Source: Onchocerca volvulus
Taxonomy: Eukaryota > Nematoda > Chromadorea > Rhabditida > Onchocercidae
Assembly (NCBI GenBank): GCA_000499405.2
Contig: HG738137.1
Location: forward strand, 4,526,001 to 4,590,000
Length of the DNA: 64,000 nucleotides
Direction of reading: 5' to 3'
How positions within the stretch are numbered: position 1 is the first letter of the stretch; each line of letters opens with the position of its first letter. Below, one piece after another: positions 1 through 11,741 of this stretch. The position numbers were made by a program, and so were the translations under genes. The notes under the pieces are model-generated. The model saw nothing but the letters and a program-made list of their open reading frames with translations, was not told the origin of the DNA and made no database searches.

Positions 1-3000
1 CAAAGTACGAGTGCCAAGAAGCGTCGAACACGTCTTCGACAGAAGATTCAGGCAAGGTAAAAGACAAATTATAATTAGCTCCAAGTTTTTTTTGTTAGAT
101 CAAGTTTTGAACTAGATTTTTATGCTTAATTTGCAGAGCCAAAGAATATGAAAGCATAATTGGACAAAGTGATTTAGCTGAATTTTATCGAACTCCGCTT
201 GCAAAGACAAGGTACTTATTTTTCAATTTCTAAAAAAAAAAATGATGTGTTTATTTTAGTTTCTAAATTATGTAATTAAATTGCAGTCACACAAACCGTT
301 TATATTTCCAAAATGAATTAAAATATTAATGATTTTAGTATTGATCGACCTCTTCGGGATATCGCCAAAATATTGAAAACAACTTTGGGAGATAGCGTAA
401 TTAAGGATTGTTGCAATGGTTTGGTGAAGGAGTCATTTCAGTGTAAAGTTTATGTAAACGCTGATTTACACATTCTTGAAAGATCGTTGTCCGAAATTCT
501 GCGAGCGTTGCGAACATCCGACATAGTATGTTTCTTGATTTTTGTTTTAGGATGTTGAGATGTATTGGGATTAGTTTAATCAAGTTTTTTCTGATTGATC
601 TTCACGAAAATTTAATTGCAATGATTTTTTCATATTCTGGTCTCTTCAATTTCAGCCGGAAAAACGTGAAATGCTCTTGAAAGCAATAGTGCAGAATGAT
701 TTTATAGATATTTTGACGACATTGATATCCTGTGCAACTAATGGCAGCACAGTTATACCTTCCAGGTTGCAATTTACGATCATTCTAATTATAAGATTTT
801 GCTTATACTATCGCTAGATGAAGCACAGTGCATTAGCTAAGAGAATCAATTTTTAATGGAATGAGTAAACGTTTTAATATTCTTAATCCTCTACCGGCCT
901 ATTTGTCAATAGAATTACTTTTTTTGAGAGAGTTTTCTTTTAGAACCAAGAAAGAGTTGGGTGATGTCACAACTTGTCATTTCTAGTTCTTTTTGTTCGG
1001 TTTCAGGTTGATTTTACGGTAGCGCTATGTTTGTAGGTTTGAATACTTTCTAAATTCATGCCGTTATTGTTTTTATTGGTTTATAACTTGCAGAACGTAC
1101 TGTAAAGCTTTGTCTATTCTTGGAGAGCTTGGCAATATCAATAAATTTATTGTTTCAAAGTTTTTTTTCTCCAATCGCATTTTTGCACTGTTAGATGCAT
1201 ATTGCATCAAATCTAAGGTAGATTATTTATAAATTATTTATCTTTATATATGCTAGTAGCTATAATTATGCTTTATTTTTTTTTTTTATCTATTGTATTA
1301 ATGCTATATGCTAGCCAAATAAGTATGCTTAAAAAATCTAAACTCGATTCAGAACCAGTAAGCAATATTTTTAAGAAAATAAGCTGATTGTAAGCTGTAT
1401 TTTAACGTGATTTTTGTTTTTCAGATGATGATTTGGCAATTTTTAAAAGAATCCTCGCACATATCGATTAGTGATAGATTTCATCGACTTTTAATTGAAT
1501 CTGTTATGTTATGCTCGACATTTTTATCTATTATAAGCGCTTTGTATCCAAAAATTAAGAAAACAATTTCAAGCATTACAACCGTATTTGGTATCACAGA
1601 CGACGAAATATACATAAAATTGCTGTTGAGGTTTTGTTTTCATGCGGTTCTTAATTCCTCTGAATTTTTTTGTTATGCTTAAATCCTGTTAAAAAAATTT
1701 TATAAATTGTCACATAACAAGAAATTTTTTTCATCCAAGTATAACTTAGATTTTTTTGTCATTGCATTCGATTAACATGGAGTTATTTAATACACAGAAC
1801 CATTACGACAATAGCACTCTTAGATATTTTAACTCAAAATTTCAGTATTGACTAAATAGATATGTAGTTAAATATGTATTTCATCAGTACGCAGTCCAAA
1901 ACAGTGACAGAAAAAATTTTATTAATTTCGACAAGTTTTTAGTCAAGAAGTCCAGTTTATTAGCAGCTTGTATTTCAGCTTATTAATACTTTAATTTATA
2001 GTTTAATTAATTCGAATGGCTATAGCGATTCTCTTTCACTCCTCATCAAACACTCAGGCACGATCGCTGCACTACCTTGGTCAGTTCAACTTGATTCTAA
2101 TGCGGTTGCAGTACCTTTCATGATTTACATAGACATGATTTTGGAAACTAGCGAAATACTTCGCTTGCTTGGGTGTAAGAAAAGGTTTGTTGGCTAATGT
2201 TTCTTCGAAATTTTATTGCTTCCTTCTTTATCAAGCTTCTGTATTTATATTGTTTGAATTTCTCTACCAACGAATGATTGAAAATTTTACCCTGCTTTGT
2301 ATCGTATCTATTGTATTTAAAAACGTTTCATCTCAATGAATTAATTTAGTTACAATTTTTTCTCCTTTTTTTTTTTTGTTATTTAGCAGTTATGAGCCGT
2401 AATTTTCAAAGCATAGTATTATATAATCATAAGAGTTAAAAATGTTTTTATTTTGGCTATATTTATTTTTAAAAAAGTTCAGTTTTCGAACTTCTGAGAA
2501 AACAAGAATAATAACCAAAGTCGGATTAATATGATTTTTTATTTGCAATATTTTGAAGAGTTATGGCTATGCTAATATTTGTAGTTCTTTTAGCAATGCA
2601 GGTTGTGTCATCTTTAATTGTCTTGATGAACTAAGGCTGACAGTTTGTGTTTACAATAACAAATGACATTTCCAATCTTTGCATCGTTCACAAGTTTATC
2701 ATAAGTTTTCCTTCTAAGCTAGTTAACTCAGTCATTTGTTCTTGATCCTGATTATTTGTCATATTTTAGAGGAAATGAAGCAGAAGAAGCACTATCTGAG
2801 AAATCTCCATTAATAGCGTAAGTTTGCTGGAATTATTTTAAAATTCTGGAAAAAGTTGCAAATAATTCTAGATTCTGTGAGAATTTTTTTCTGAAATTTT
2901 TATTTTATAGTACTGCAGCTACGGCAGTTCAACAGCTTGCAGTTCGAATTTATTCGATGATATCATCAGATTGCAATTCATCAGCTACAATAGCCGTAAT

Positions 3001-4546
3001 ATCTGTTTTATCTGGAGCAAATTGTCGTGATGAAATTGATGTTACTCAAATGTTGACAACATCTCTTTTCCAGCTCTGGTTTTTGCTTTTAAAAAGAGAG
3101 CGGAATGAAGCTATTGTATGCATTTTATTAATTTCTTTGTCTTGTTTATTACTGAAATATTTTGCAGGAGTCTTTTTATAGCGTATTAGTTTTATCATTT
3201 TTTACTAAGGTTGGATTCATATGTTGTAAAGACAAAAAACCCACTACTAACTTTATTTTATAAATGTCTGCTTTCACAAAGATCTTGAATGCTTTCTCGA
3301 ATAAGGTATTCCCATGATCTGTCAAATTTTGCAAATCCCAATTCGTAACAGAAAGAGCAAAAAGCATGCAGTAATTTTTTTTTCTCTTTTTTTTCTCTTA
3401 AAATTGTTTCTTTTTTTGCAGAAATATCTCGAGGACAGTGAACTTTGTTTACGATTGATCTACATTGCTATGACAATGGTAGCTCAAACTGAGAAAATTA
3501 TTTCTGCAAATGCGGAATCAAAATCGAAACCTGCGGAAAAGCGTACCAGAAATTTTTTTCATTTTCTCATTGAAGTTATTGGATATTTTGCAACTGCCAG
3601 TGAACGGGCCAAAGTAAGTTTTTCTTAAACCTACTTGAATCAGAAATTTAAGTTGTTCTCGGAGATTTGAATGTCAAACACATAGGATAATGTGCGCTCT
3701 ATAGTCTGTGTACAAGTTGGGTTATTCGTTATTATAGATATACTGGGAACTATATTTAACTTCGCTGAAATTGCTGGTTATATTTCAAGCAAAAACATTT
3801 TGATAATGATTCCGTGAATTTAGATTGAAGTTAGTTATAAACAATGTCTTTTATTTTTAATGCTGTTGAAGTCAGTTATTTGATCTAATATTTTTTGTCA
3901 CAGTTGTGCTCGATAGCAAATCTACAGATTTGCAAAAATTCTTGCTAAAAAGCAACAATCAGTTTCATCCAAAATTTGTTAATTTCTGTCTATATTTTAT
4001 AGATGTTTTGTTTACTTGGTTGGCAACGTTCATTGTTAATGCAGCTTGCTGCTCTACCATTAGGATATTTTTCTAATCGTGAACTAATGGCAATATTAAT
4101 GCCAACACTAATCGCTATTTGTTATCAAAATCCGATGGCAATTGATTTAATCAAGCCATCGCTGAGTGCAAAAACTTTTGCGATATATCTGGAAGTTAGT
4201 TTTCGGTTTTATTTAATAAAGTCCTGCATTCTTTCTTATTTTCTCTGAACCGGATCATATAATTATCCTGAAATAATGCAAAGCAATAAATTAACATACT
4301 TTTTCTTGTAAGTCAAAAAATAATTGTACAGTCACATTTGCTATGGATCTAAGAACGAAATCAGTTGTTGGTTTTTGGATAATGTATGTCATTTAAATTC
4401 ATTGACAAACCAAGAAATTTGTTGATATTAACGAATAAAATACCGCAATTAAATTTTAGGCTGCTCAGGATGAACAATTCCCAGAACCAGCGCGATTTCC
4501 GAAGAAGTTTTGGTCGGATGCAATAAAGTATTTCAGCAATTGTTAA
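1..4546 (+). CDS. SCAPER: SCAPER homologue, C-terminal part (5' end outside window)
   Basis: Homologue of SCAPER, the S-phase cyclin A-associated protein of the endoplasmic reticulum. I read 14 exons: 1-56, 137-211, 339-525, 656-765, 1094-1217, 1425-1630, 2002-2184, 2770-2817, 2911-3115, 3168-3209, 3282-3305, 3422-3613, 4003-4194 and 4460-4546. All junctions keep phase and give 576 residues ending in TAA. The visible start resembles the vertebrate AKEYESL segment (here RAKEYESIIGQ). The end matches the family signatures: LPLGYFSNRELM against LPFQYFSDPRLI, PTLIAICYQN against PSLIAACYNN, and RFPKKFWSDAIKYF against RFPQQAWEEARQFF. The piece is helical and repeat-like, with no membrane segment visible. 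The N-terminal half, including any zinc finger, is upstream of the window. It lies 964 bases from the ataxin-10 gene on the same strand, wider than usual nematode operon spacing. Family assignment is firm; the 24-base exon at 3282 is the least certain piece. Confidence 0.88.
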
Positions 4547-5510
4547 AGCAATAATTTTTGTAAAAACATCGGATATTTGAAATTGAATCACTAGAAAATT
4601 GTCAAGTGAAAGAAGAATGATGATGCATTTTAAAGTTTCAGTTAACTTGCTGTATATTTTGACTAATCTGTACATTAAGCATTGTGGATGGATTACCGCA
4701 TTAACTTGTTAAAGGCAGTAATCTATCCACAGTGCTCCTTTTACTGTTCTTTTTTTTATATACTACACTGAGTTCTTTTGATGTTTGTACATAATTTAAT
4801 AGTTTTTAATAATCACTTTTTGTATTTTTGAATAACGAACTATCAATTCAATTTGCTTCGTGAAATTGCTATTGTAACATATCCGAGTTTTCACTGTTAT
4901 CTTTTGCTTCGTTCAACCATTTCTTAATTTTAAATTTAAATTTAAGAATGTAGAAAAAAAGATTAGTAAGATTATATTGAAGAATGAATCTTGCTTTTTA
5001 TTTTAGCTGTTGTAATTCAAGCAATTATTCCTTATCTTAAATGAATTTATTTTCTTACATAATCACATAGGTTATAAGAAAAATCAGTTTGTTTCTTTTA
5101 AGAAGTGCCAGTAACCATTGTTACATTCAAGCAATAATTATGAGCAGGAGACACTAAGATTTGATATTGATATATGAATTTTATTGGAAGTTAGAATTCG
5201 TTTCGATTAAGGATTTAAAAAACTGAAAGTTTTTCATGCTCCGTATCTTTTGCAGTTCAGAATCTTAGATGAAAAAAATAAAATGTGAAAGTTATGTTAG
5301 ATTCCTGTAAATTAAATTCTTTATGGAGCTGCACAAGTAAAATGAATTTTTTGGATTTTAGTAGCTTTTTGATATTTGTTTTTTTTTTTTTTTTCTATGT
5401 TTGCATTTGCGATCTGGAAGCGATTCCTACAATCCTGGATTTCGAGCATAGAATTGATGATAGCTAATTTGTTATTAGTCAAGTCGCGATTGTATTTTGT
5501 AGATTGTTCT
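4547..5510. other. Gap between the SCAPER and ataxin-10 genes
   Basis: No coding exon seen. The stretch should hold the SCAPER 3' UTR and the promoter or trans-splice region of the next gene. The main structure is a strong hairpin at 4678-4736, listed separately. A TTTTGTAG acceptor-like site lies just upstream of the ataxin-10 start codon. Confidence 0.6.
4678..4736. repeat. Short inverted repeat, pre-miRNA-like hairpin
   Basis: Arms at 4679-4696 and 4718-4735 pair over 18 positions. The only two non-Watson-Crick positions are G:U wobbles in a plus-strand transcript. A second inner stem, TTAAC with GTTAA, closes the 21-base middle part. The size (about 59 bases) and the wobble pattern fit either a microRNA precursor or a small palindromic repeat. 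It lies 130 bases after the SCAPER stop codon, so it may be transcribed within that 3' UTR. Confidence 0.5.
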
Positions 5511-8500
5511 ATGTGCGAGGAGAAATTTTTGGATATTACTGATAGGAGGGCGAAGGAGCTGGATATGGGATGGTGGAAATCGTTTCATCGGTGTACTGTA
5601 ATGGATAATTTCGGTTCATATATGGATCATTTTGAAGTGGAACAGTTACGATCGTTCATGCGATTAATATTTGAAGCTGTATTAAAAAACTATAAATGTG
5701 ATGCAGATTTCGAAATAAGCGTTGAGGAGAAGAAGCAGCGCAAGTTGTTAATGCAGTGTCTCGTAAATGCTTCAAATTGTTCAGAAAAGTAAGTATACAT
5801 TATCGATATCCGGATAATATTTTAAGCTGTTTAGTCGGATAAGTAGTATAGTTAACAAAATCAGGAGTTGAGATCGAATTATTTTGGAAAGTTCGGCTAA
5901 ATACTTATGAAATAATCGCGCTTCATTGGATCGTTGTCGTAAAATGCATATTATGTAATCTTTGATATATGATGTGTGACGAGCTAAATTATTTGTTTGA
6001 GAGATTGCTCGCTTTAGCTCTGGTTCAGAGATGATGAAAGTTTATATTTAATAATTTATGTACTTTTAATAATTTTTTAATAATTTAACAGTTTATATTT
6101 AATAATTTTTGAATGGAAGTTTACAAGTCGAACTAGAGTTGTTATGTGTCGTAGATATCGCAATTGCATCATTAGTTAAATTCACCCATAAGAATTCAAT
6201 TTTTTCGAAGAATTTACTATTTTTGATGGATCATCTTAATATGTTTTATTTTAGTCTTCGTTTATGTGCTGATAGGTATTCAGAAAATTGTCTTAGAACA
6301 ATACTGAAATTGGATTGGTTACAGAATGAAACGTTTGCTGCTGTGATCAATTTTTCAAGGCCTGAAAATGGCGGTAATAGTTTATTGCTTTCTGTACCAC
6401 AGTTATTCAGGCTTTCTGTATTTGGAATTTTGTCATTCTAAAATCAGAAATCATTCTTTCAACAATTATGATATTTCTGCTGATTAGCATCTTTAGATCA
6501 AAAGTCTAAAAAATAGTTCGGAGAATACAAATCTTTGCTCTTTAGTGGAATTGGTTCATTTATTTCATCGTGTAATTTCCCTAACTAAATTTCTTGAAAT
6601 TTATTATAGGTATTAGATATAATTAGGTTTTAGATTTAAGAAATTTTAGTATTGCTCAGATTTATTAAATTTTTTTTTGCAGAGATGTATTATCAGATCG
6701 CATTTGAATGTAGTATCTTATGGAATCAAGTTTGCCATGATATAAAAAAGTATGTGTGCTTATTAATTTTTTCGGAGTTGAAAGTCTTAAGTTGAGGATG
6801 AAGTAAAATTTTAGTTTTAAGATTTGTTGTCTCTAATTTTGTTTAATGTCTATATATTCTTGTTTATTACAATATTTTTCAGATTAGAGAGCAATAAAAT
6901 GGATACGTCATCAAGAAATACTAGTGAATTTCAAAATTTTGATTCCCTGACAAAAGCTTATGATAGAAGGTTAATCATCATGGTTTGACTCGCACATTAA
7001 TGTTTGGTGCAAATTTGTATAATGTGGTTTTATTGAATAACTGAAAAACAAAATTCTGAAAATCCTTCAGTTAAGAAAGTTATTAATGCAGATCCTGGTT
7101 ATTAGCAGTATTTGCGAAGTATTTGGAACTTAATGATGATTTTCTTGCTGTTTGTAATAAAATCACTGAGCCATCTTCTATTGATACATTTATTGATATT
7201 ATTGACACTGTAGTGGACTATGGTAAAAAAGGATGTAATATTAAAGTTAGTTTTTGGCCTTGTTTTTTTATTATATCTGTTCAGGATCTTATGGAACTTT
7301 TTTTTGGCAAAACTAATTCGAGGATTTTTCTAATCAAAACAAAGTAACTAGTGTGTTTTTCATTGCTTGCAGTTTAATAATGTGGCCATATTCTCAGATC
7401 TTATTATTCTATTCGAGCATTAGCGTACTTTTCATATTTATTTTAGTTTGCTGCTGGGAATGTAAAATATATATTAACGTTCTTGGAGAAAGCATTAGAA
7501 AAATTTGGCACGTTTGAACAAAGTAGTAAAATGAGTGAAGAATACAGTGGAGTGGACAGTTTTAACAATATTTTTCGCATTTATGTTCTCTTGGAAATGG
7601 TTTTGGAATTGGTTGCGATGGAACAGTATGAATCAGTGTTTAAAGGAGATATAATAACTGCGAAATTGATTCTTCATATAATTGAGGGGGTTTGTCTTTC
7701 GTCTCTAAATTTATCTTGCATGTGGTTTTAATTCTACTGAAACCTGAATTATTTATTGAGTGAGTTGGAATCATGCAAAGAATGAACCAAATCAAAATTT
7801 TAGGACTTGGGAGATTTTAAAGAATCTTGCCATATTTTTTTAGTGACTTTCAATGAGAACGGAAATTGGATTTCAATTTTCACCAGTAAAAGTAATGCTC
7901 TTGGTTACAGTGCTATCTTAGAGAATGGGAATTTTAAAAAAAAGTGTCGTATATAATGAATTAAATGTCAATAGATTTGTCATTCTTAAATTTTTCAGAT
8001 AGTGCACTATGATTATTGCAAATATCAAAGTGAAACATGCATTTCGATATCTCATGAAAAACTAAACAATCGACCTAGAATTGAATTGCTGCCAAGAAAT
8101 GCAGCTAATATAAATTGTGTTTATAATTTCGCCATAGCTTTAAGGTTATGATTTTTTATTCTTGATTTAGCCGACTGTCCTGATGATCGCTTGAGTTGAG
8201 CATTAAGCATAACAGTATGAAGTTTCTTTTTATTTCAATTTCATAATATTGTGATCTTACTGTTGTTCTCGGTTTTCCTTTTTTTATTTTACGAGAACAT
8301 CTTCAAAGTTACGTTTATTAAAAAAATATAATTCAGCATATGTGATGATGTGAAGCTGATTGAAACTATGAAACTGTCTTGCTTGGAGTTATTGAGTATT
8401 CTATGTCATGAAAATGATATGAACCGTGAATATTTTGGAGCGAATGACAGCATCCCATTATTATTGAATTGTATGTATATACGCGACGACCATAATCCCG

Positions 8501-9039
8501 TAGGGGTATATAGTTTTAAAATTTCTTTTTTTTCTAAATCTTCCAGGGATTTATTTTAGAGTATCTACTTTGTTTAGTAGAAATGATATGATTTGAACTA
8601 ACATATTCCATATTTTTCAATGAAGTGGAATATTCCTTGTATATCCGTAACAGACCGAATGGATTAAATTTCAAGAAATATGAAAACCAGAAAAGTTCAT
8701 TGCGATGTAATTTCAGAGACTTTATGCAATTGCTACCCTGCGACATTTAGTCTTAGGTTATCCACCAAATCAATTACGACTTGCTCAACTTGCAAAGGTT
8801 AATTTTATGGCCTGCATTTCTCTTTTGTCTATGTGCATATATATGTCAAAATTTAGACTTTCGATTTCACACGGATGAACATAATTATGTACTTAAATTT
8901 GTAATTTCCAGTGATTTTTTTTCAATTGTAGGAACCATCGGCAATCATCGAACGAGATGGTTTATTGAAAGAATTGGGTTTGCGTGCTGTATATGATGAG
9001 AAAACAAAGAAGATTCGACTTAAACCATTGCCTCGATAG
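5511..9039 (+). CDS. ATXN10: Ataxin-10 homologue
   Basis: Ten exons: 5511-5788, 6120-6373, 6683-6749, 6883-6969, 7092-7245, 7447-7689, 7999-8144, 8337-8505, 8717-8797 and 8932-9039. They join in phase into 528 residues, against 475 in human ataxin-10. The last three exons (from about residue 410) carry the conserved ataxin-10 C-terminal domain: IPLLLNCMYIRDDHNP (family: IPLILNCCRIDARNP), then YAIATLRHLVLGYPPNQ, then the ending DGLLKELGLRAVYDEKT. The rest is helical and compatible with armadillo-type repeats. In animals ataxin-10 is a cytoplasmic protein linked to cytokinesis, cilia and neuronal survival; its role here is inferred only from homology. The start at 5511 is the first Met of a clean reading that begins MCEEKFLDITDRR, right after an acceptor-like TTTTGTAG, possibly a trans-splice site. 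An earlier in-frame Met would add an improbable phenylalanine-rich leader. Confidence 0.85.
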
Positions 9040-9161
9040 CGAGATTTTTTTTACGGTGGAACATCTTCAATACAGAATGCAGAAAAGAAGAAAACGATAC
9101 AATATCGAATACTGCAAGATTTTGAGGCTGATGTATTTTCGAAATCAAAGATGACTTGTAA

Positions 9162-9167
9162 AATAAA
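9162..9167 (+). terminator. Putative poly(A) signal of the ataxin-10 gene
   Basis: AATAAA 123 bases after the stop codon of the ataxin-10 homologue. Position and strand fit a 3' end, but in DNA this AT-rich the hexamer also occurs by chance. Confidence 0.45.
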
Positions 9168-9511
9168 AACGTGTGCGTTTATAAACTTAAGTTGTCTGAA
9201 TTTCATTCTGAAATTCTATTTGATATTGGTATAGAGGAAGAATTATTCCATACTTTTTCATTATAATTCAAATTAATCCTCTCTTCAACAAAGGCTGAAA
9301 TCTGACTTAGAATTTTTTTTTTTTTTTTTTTTTTAGATATCTTGTGTCAGAGTTGCACATGACAGACATGCAAGAAGATTGCGAGCAGAGAACATTTCGC
9401 TTTCCCTCTAGAAAACAACAAATTAGTAAGAATGTCAATAATTGATTAGATTATTGAGGAATTCATTTTCATAGTTAAAGTTATTGATTTTTTTCACCTT
9501 TAACCAATATA

Positions 9512-10291
9512 TTATTTTTGCATGGGAGAAAGTGGAGATGGTTTAAAAACAACGGACATATCTCCAAATATGTCAATTAAGTGGAATAGTGTTTTATTCA
9601 GTTCGCTATAAACAATCTGAATCAATGGTGACATAATCTGTGAATGGAGTAGATGGAATAATTTGGAAGATGAAATTGTGAATTGCTTTTTAGACAAATC
9701 ATAACAATTGTATAGATATTCACTTTTTACATCTATTGCAATCTGTAATCAGTGGAATGATATATTACGGATCTAAAACTAACCATTGATCTTTCAAGAT
9801 AAAGCTATGTGTAATCAGTGGAATGATGTATTACGGATCTAAAACTAGAATTTTAACAAGGAATGTTAGCAGATAGTGAGTATTTAAAGACCGGAAAATT
9901 CGTTTCAAAGTTCGAACAATCATTTTCATTTCCTGACTAAAGACATTCCCTCAAATAACTTGGAATATAATGCTGCCATATGAAACTTGCCTGAGTTGTA
10001 AATTGCTTATTGTGCAGATAGAATAAGTTGAAGTAGGATAGTTCACTTCTCTATCGATCTTCGAAATCTTGAATCCCACTGACTTCTGTCGCGTTGTTGC
10101 TATGCTGCTGTCCGATAGTTCCATGCGACAGTGTTTTACAACGACTTCATTACCCATCGGTATGCACAACAAATTCATTGATATGCTAAAATTAGCTTAG
10201 AACTGATTGCTGCACATTCCACATTCTCCTCTTTTTATTGTTTCAGTGCAGTATACATGGAGTTCCACTCGCCGAGAGATTTCATCTCCAT
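9512..10291 (-). CDS. Possible three-exon gene, unrecognised product
   Basis: I do not recognise this protein. On the minus strand three exon-like pieces fit together: 10291-10257 (start codon, phase 2 out), 10185-9987 and 9637-9512 (stop TAA). The splice signals are GTATAC/TTTTAG and GTTTCA/TTCACAG. The joined reading is 119 residues without internal stops, with mixed composition and no signal peptide, membrane helix or known motif. The middle exon (VVVKHCRMELSDSSIATT, then SVGFKISKIDREVNYP) looks most like real protein. Against it: no family match is known to me, the first exon is only 35 bases, and the surrounding gap gives other chance open readings. The second intron contains the 66-bp-period tandem repeat. 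Treat it as a hypothesis. Confidence 0.3.
9744..9847. repeat. Tandem duplication, 38-bp copies with 66-bp period
   Basis: A 38-base segment beginning TGTAATCAGTGGAATGAT occurs at 9744-9781 and again at 9810-9847 with one difference (A or G at one site). The two copies are separated by 28 bases of unrelated sequence. Confidence 0.85.
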
Positions 10292-11741
10292 TTGCTTTGT
10301 CCAGCTTCAATAATCAAACCAAATATTTGACAACACTGCTTCATATCGTGATTTTTAAACAAGTTTGTAGTTCATTTGAGATTCTTAGCCTAGAATTAAT
10401 ATCATCTATGTAGGACAAGCTATGGTTTCTCTCTAGAAATGTAATAAACTATGCAAAATATAAGTAGTCCTGGTGTCAGGCAGTGAATAGGTATGATTCC
10501 TTCCCTTCATGTTAACTTTTTTTGCGAGCTTTAGGTATGTTTGCAGATCGATCGAGAAATGAGTGAATTTCTTTTTGGTAAATATCTATGGCAGTTGGCC
10601 ATTGATTGTTCTATTTTAAAGAACCATTTATGAATCTCTGAATAGTTTTCGTGCAAGATAAAGTCATCAGAGAATGAAAGTTTTGTGAAGAGTAGAGCAA
10701 TTTCATACAAAGAGAAGAAAGAAAGATAAATGAAATAGAGCAAAATAGAAGAAGGGATGTCAGAGAATTTAAAAGATCTGTCTACATCGGTTGTCGTCAT
10801 TTCAGGACTCAACAATAAGTCATCCCTACACTTGATCATTGCAAGCAGGTTAGAGAGGATGTCAGATGACATTGTCAGGTGTCAAGTAATTAAAGTATTT
10901 CCTTGTTTAGGGCTTTTTTCTTAGCGCTAATATGTGGCCTAGCTCTAAATAACCAGTGAAGCCCGAATAAAATATCGCATTTCATGATAGAGACAGATAG
11001 ATGAGTGATATGAAGTTTGAAGGATTGCTAGATCATTCGTGTAGACTTTAAATGTTCACCTTAAGCAAACATTTGACATTAAATTGTATGAAAATTGAAG
11101 AAATGCGATTCTTATGACTTAATGAATAGAAATATGCTGCAGAAATTTATTCTTCATATTTACCATGTTATTTCTCAGAAGCGACTCGAGATTTCCAGCA
11201 GATTCCAATAATGAGGATTTGCTTGCTTGTTTTCTTCCTTGACATAAGTTCATTTGACAATCTTCCTGCCACATTCGTCGTATTTGAGAAAATGCAGCTG
11301 TTTGGCAAAGAATTTGCACTTTTTCCTACTTCTTATGCCATTTATTTCGGCAAATCATGCGTTTATATGTTTGAGAATCGTTGAGAACGAATCGCAAAGA
11401 ATATCTGTTTGTTTGCAAATGTACCATCCACGATGTTATCATCTATAAAAGTTTAACGTGAATGTAAAGTTCGGGAAGATTATTTCAATCGATTGATTTT
11501 GCTTCAGGTGGGCTTGCCTTGTTGGAGAGGAAAGAAGAGATAGATAGGAGAGAAAAGGTGAGTTAGTTTTGTGGCGATCGTAAGCCATTCTGGTTTGTTC
11601 GATTCATTTCGACCATTCCACTTTGCTATCGTTTGGGAGGAAGAGTGACATCAACTTGTTTGGAAAGAAGAAATTTATCAGTACGTACCCTCAGAGGGTA
11701 CTTTTCTCTTCAGCTGTTCTCAATCTTGGAAAATACAAAAA

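Larger units (their letters stand above)
9040..11741. other. Gap between the ataxin-10 and F-box genes
   Basis: No recognisable gene. It holds the ataxin-10 3' end, a 66-bp-period tandem repeat near 9744-9847, a possible minus-strand gene at 9512-10291 and an open minus-strand stretch of 113 codons at 10531-10872 with no recognisable motif. A second minus-strand open stretch at 11119-11319 has clustered cysteines, but the opposite strand is equally open there. Confidence 0.5.

Noticed and set aside
5376..5510. Extension of the ataxin-10 first exon upstream (MFFFFFSMF...)
   Set aside because: The added leader is a poly-T translation with no family match; the Met at 5511 follows an acceptor-like site and fits better.
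10531..10872. 113-codon minus-strand open stretch as a gene
   Set aside because: No motif, no clear splice partner, and stretches of this length can occur by chance in 64 kb of this sequence.
11119..11448. Open stretches on both strands with cysteine pairs
   Set aside because: Both strands read open over the same bases and neither gives a recognisable domain, so I could not choose or support either.
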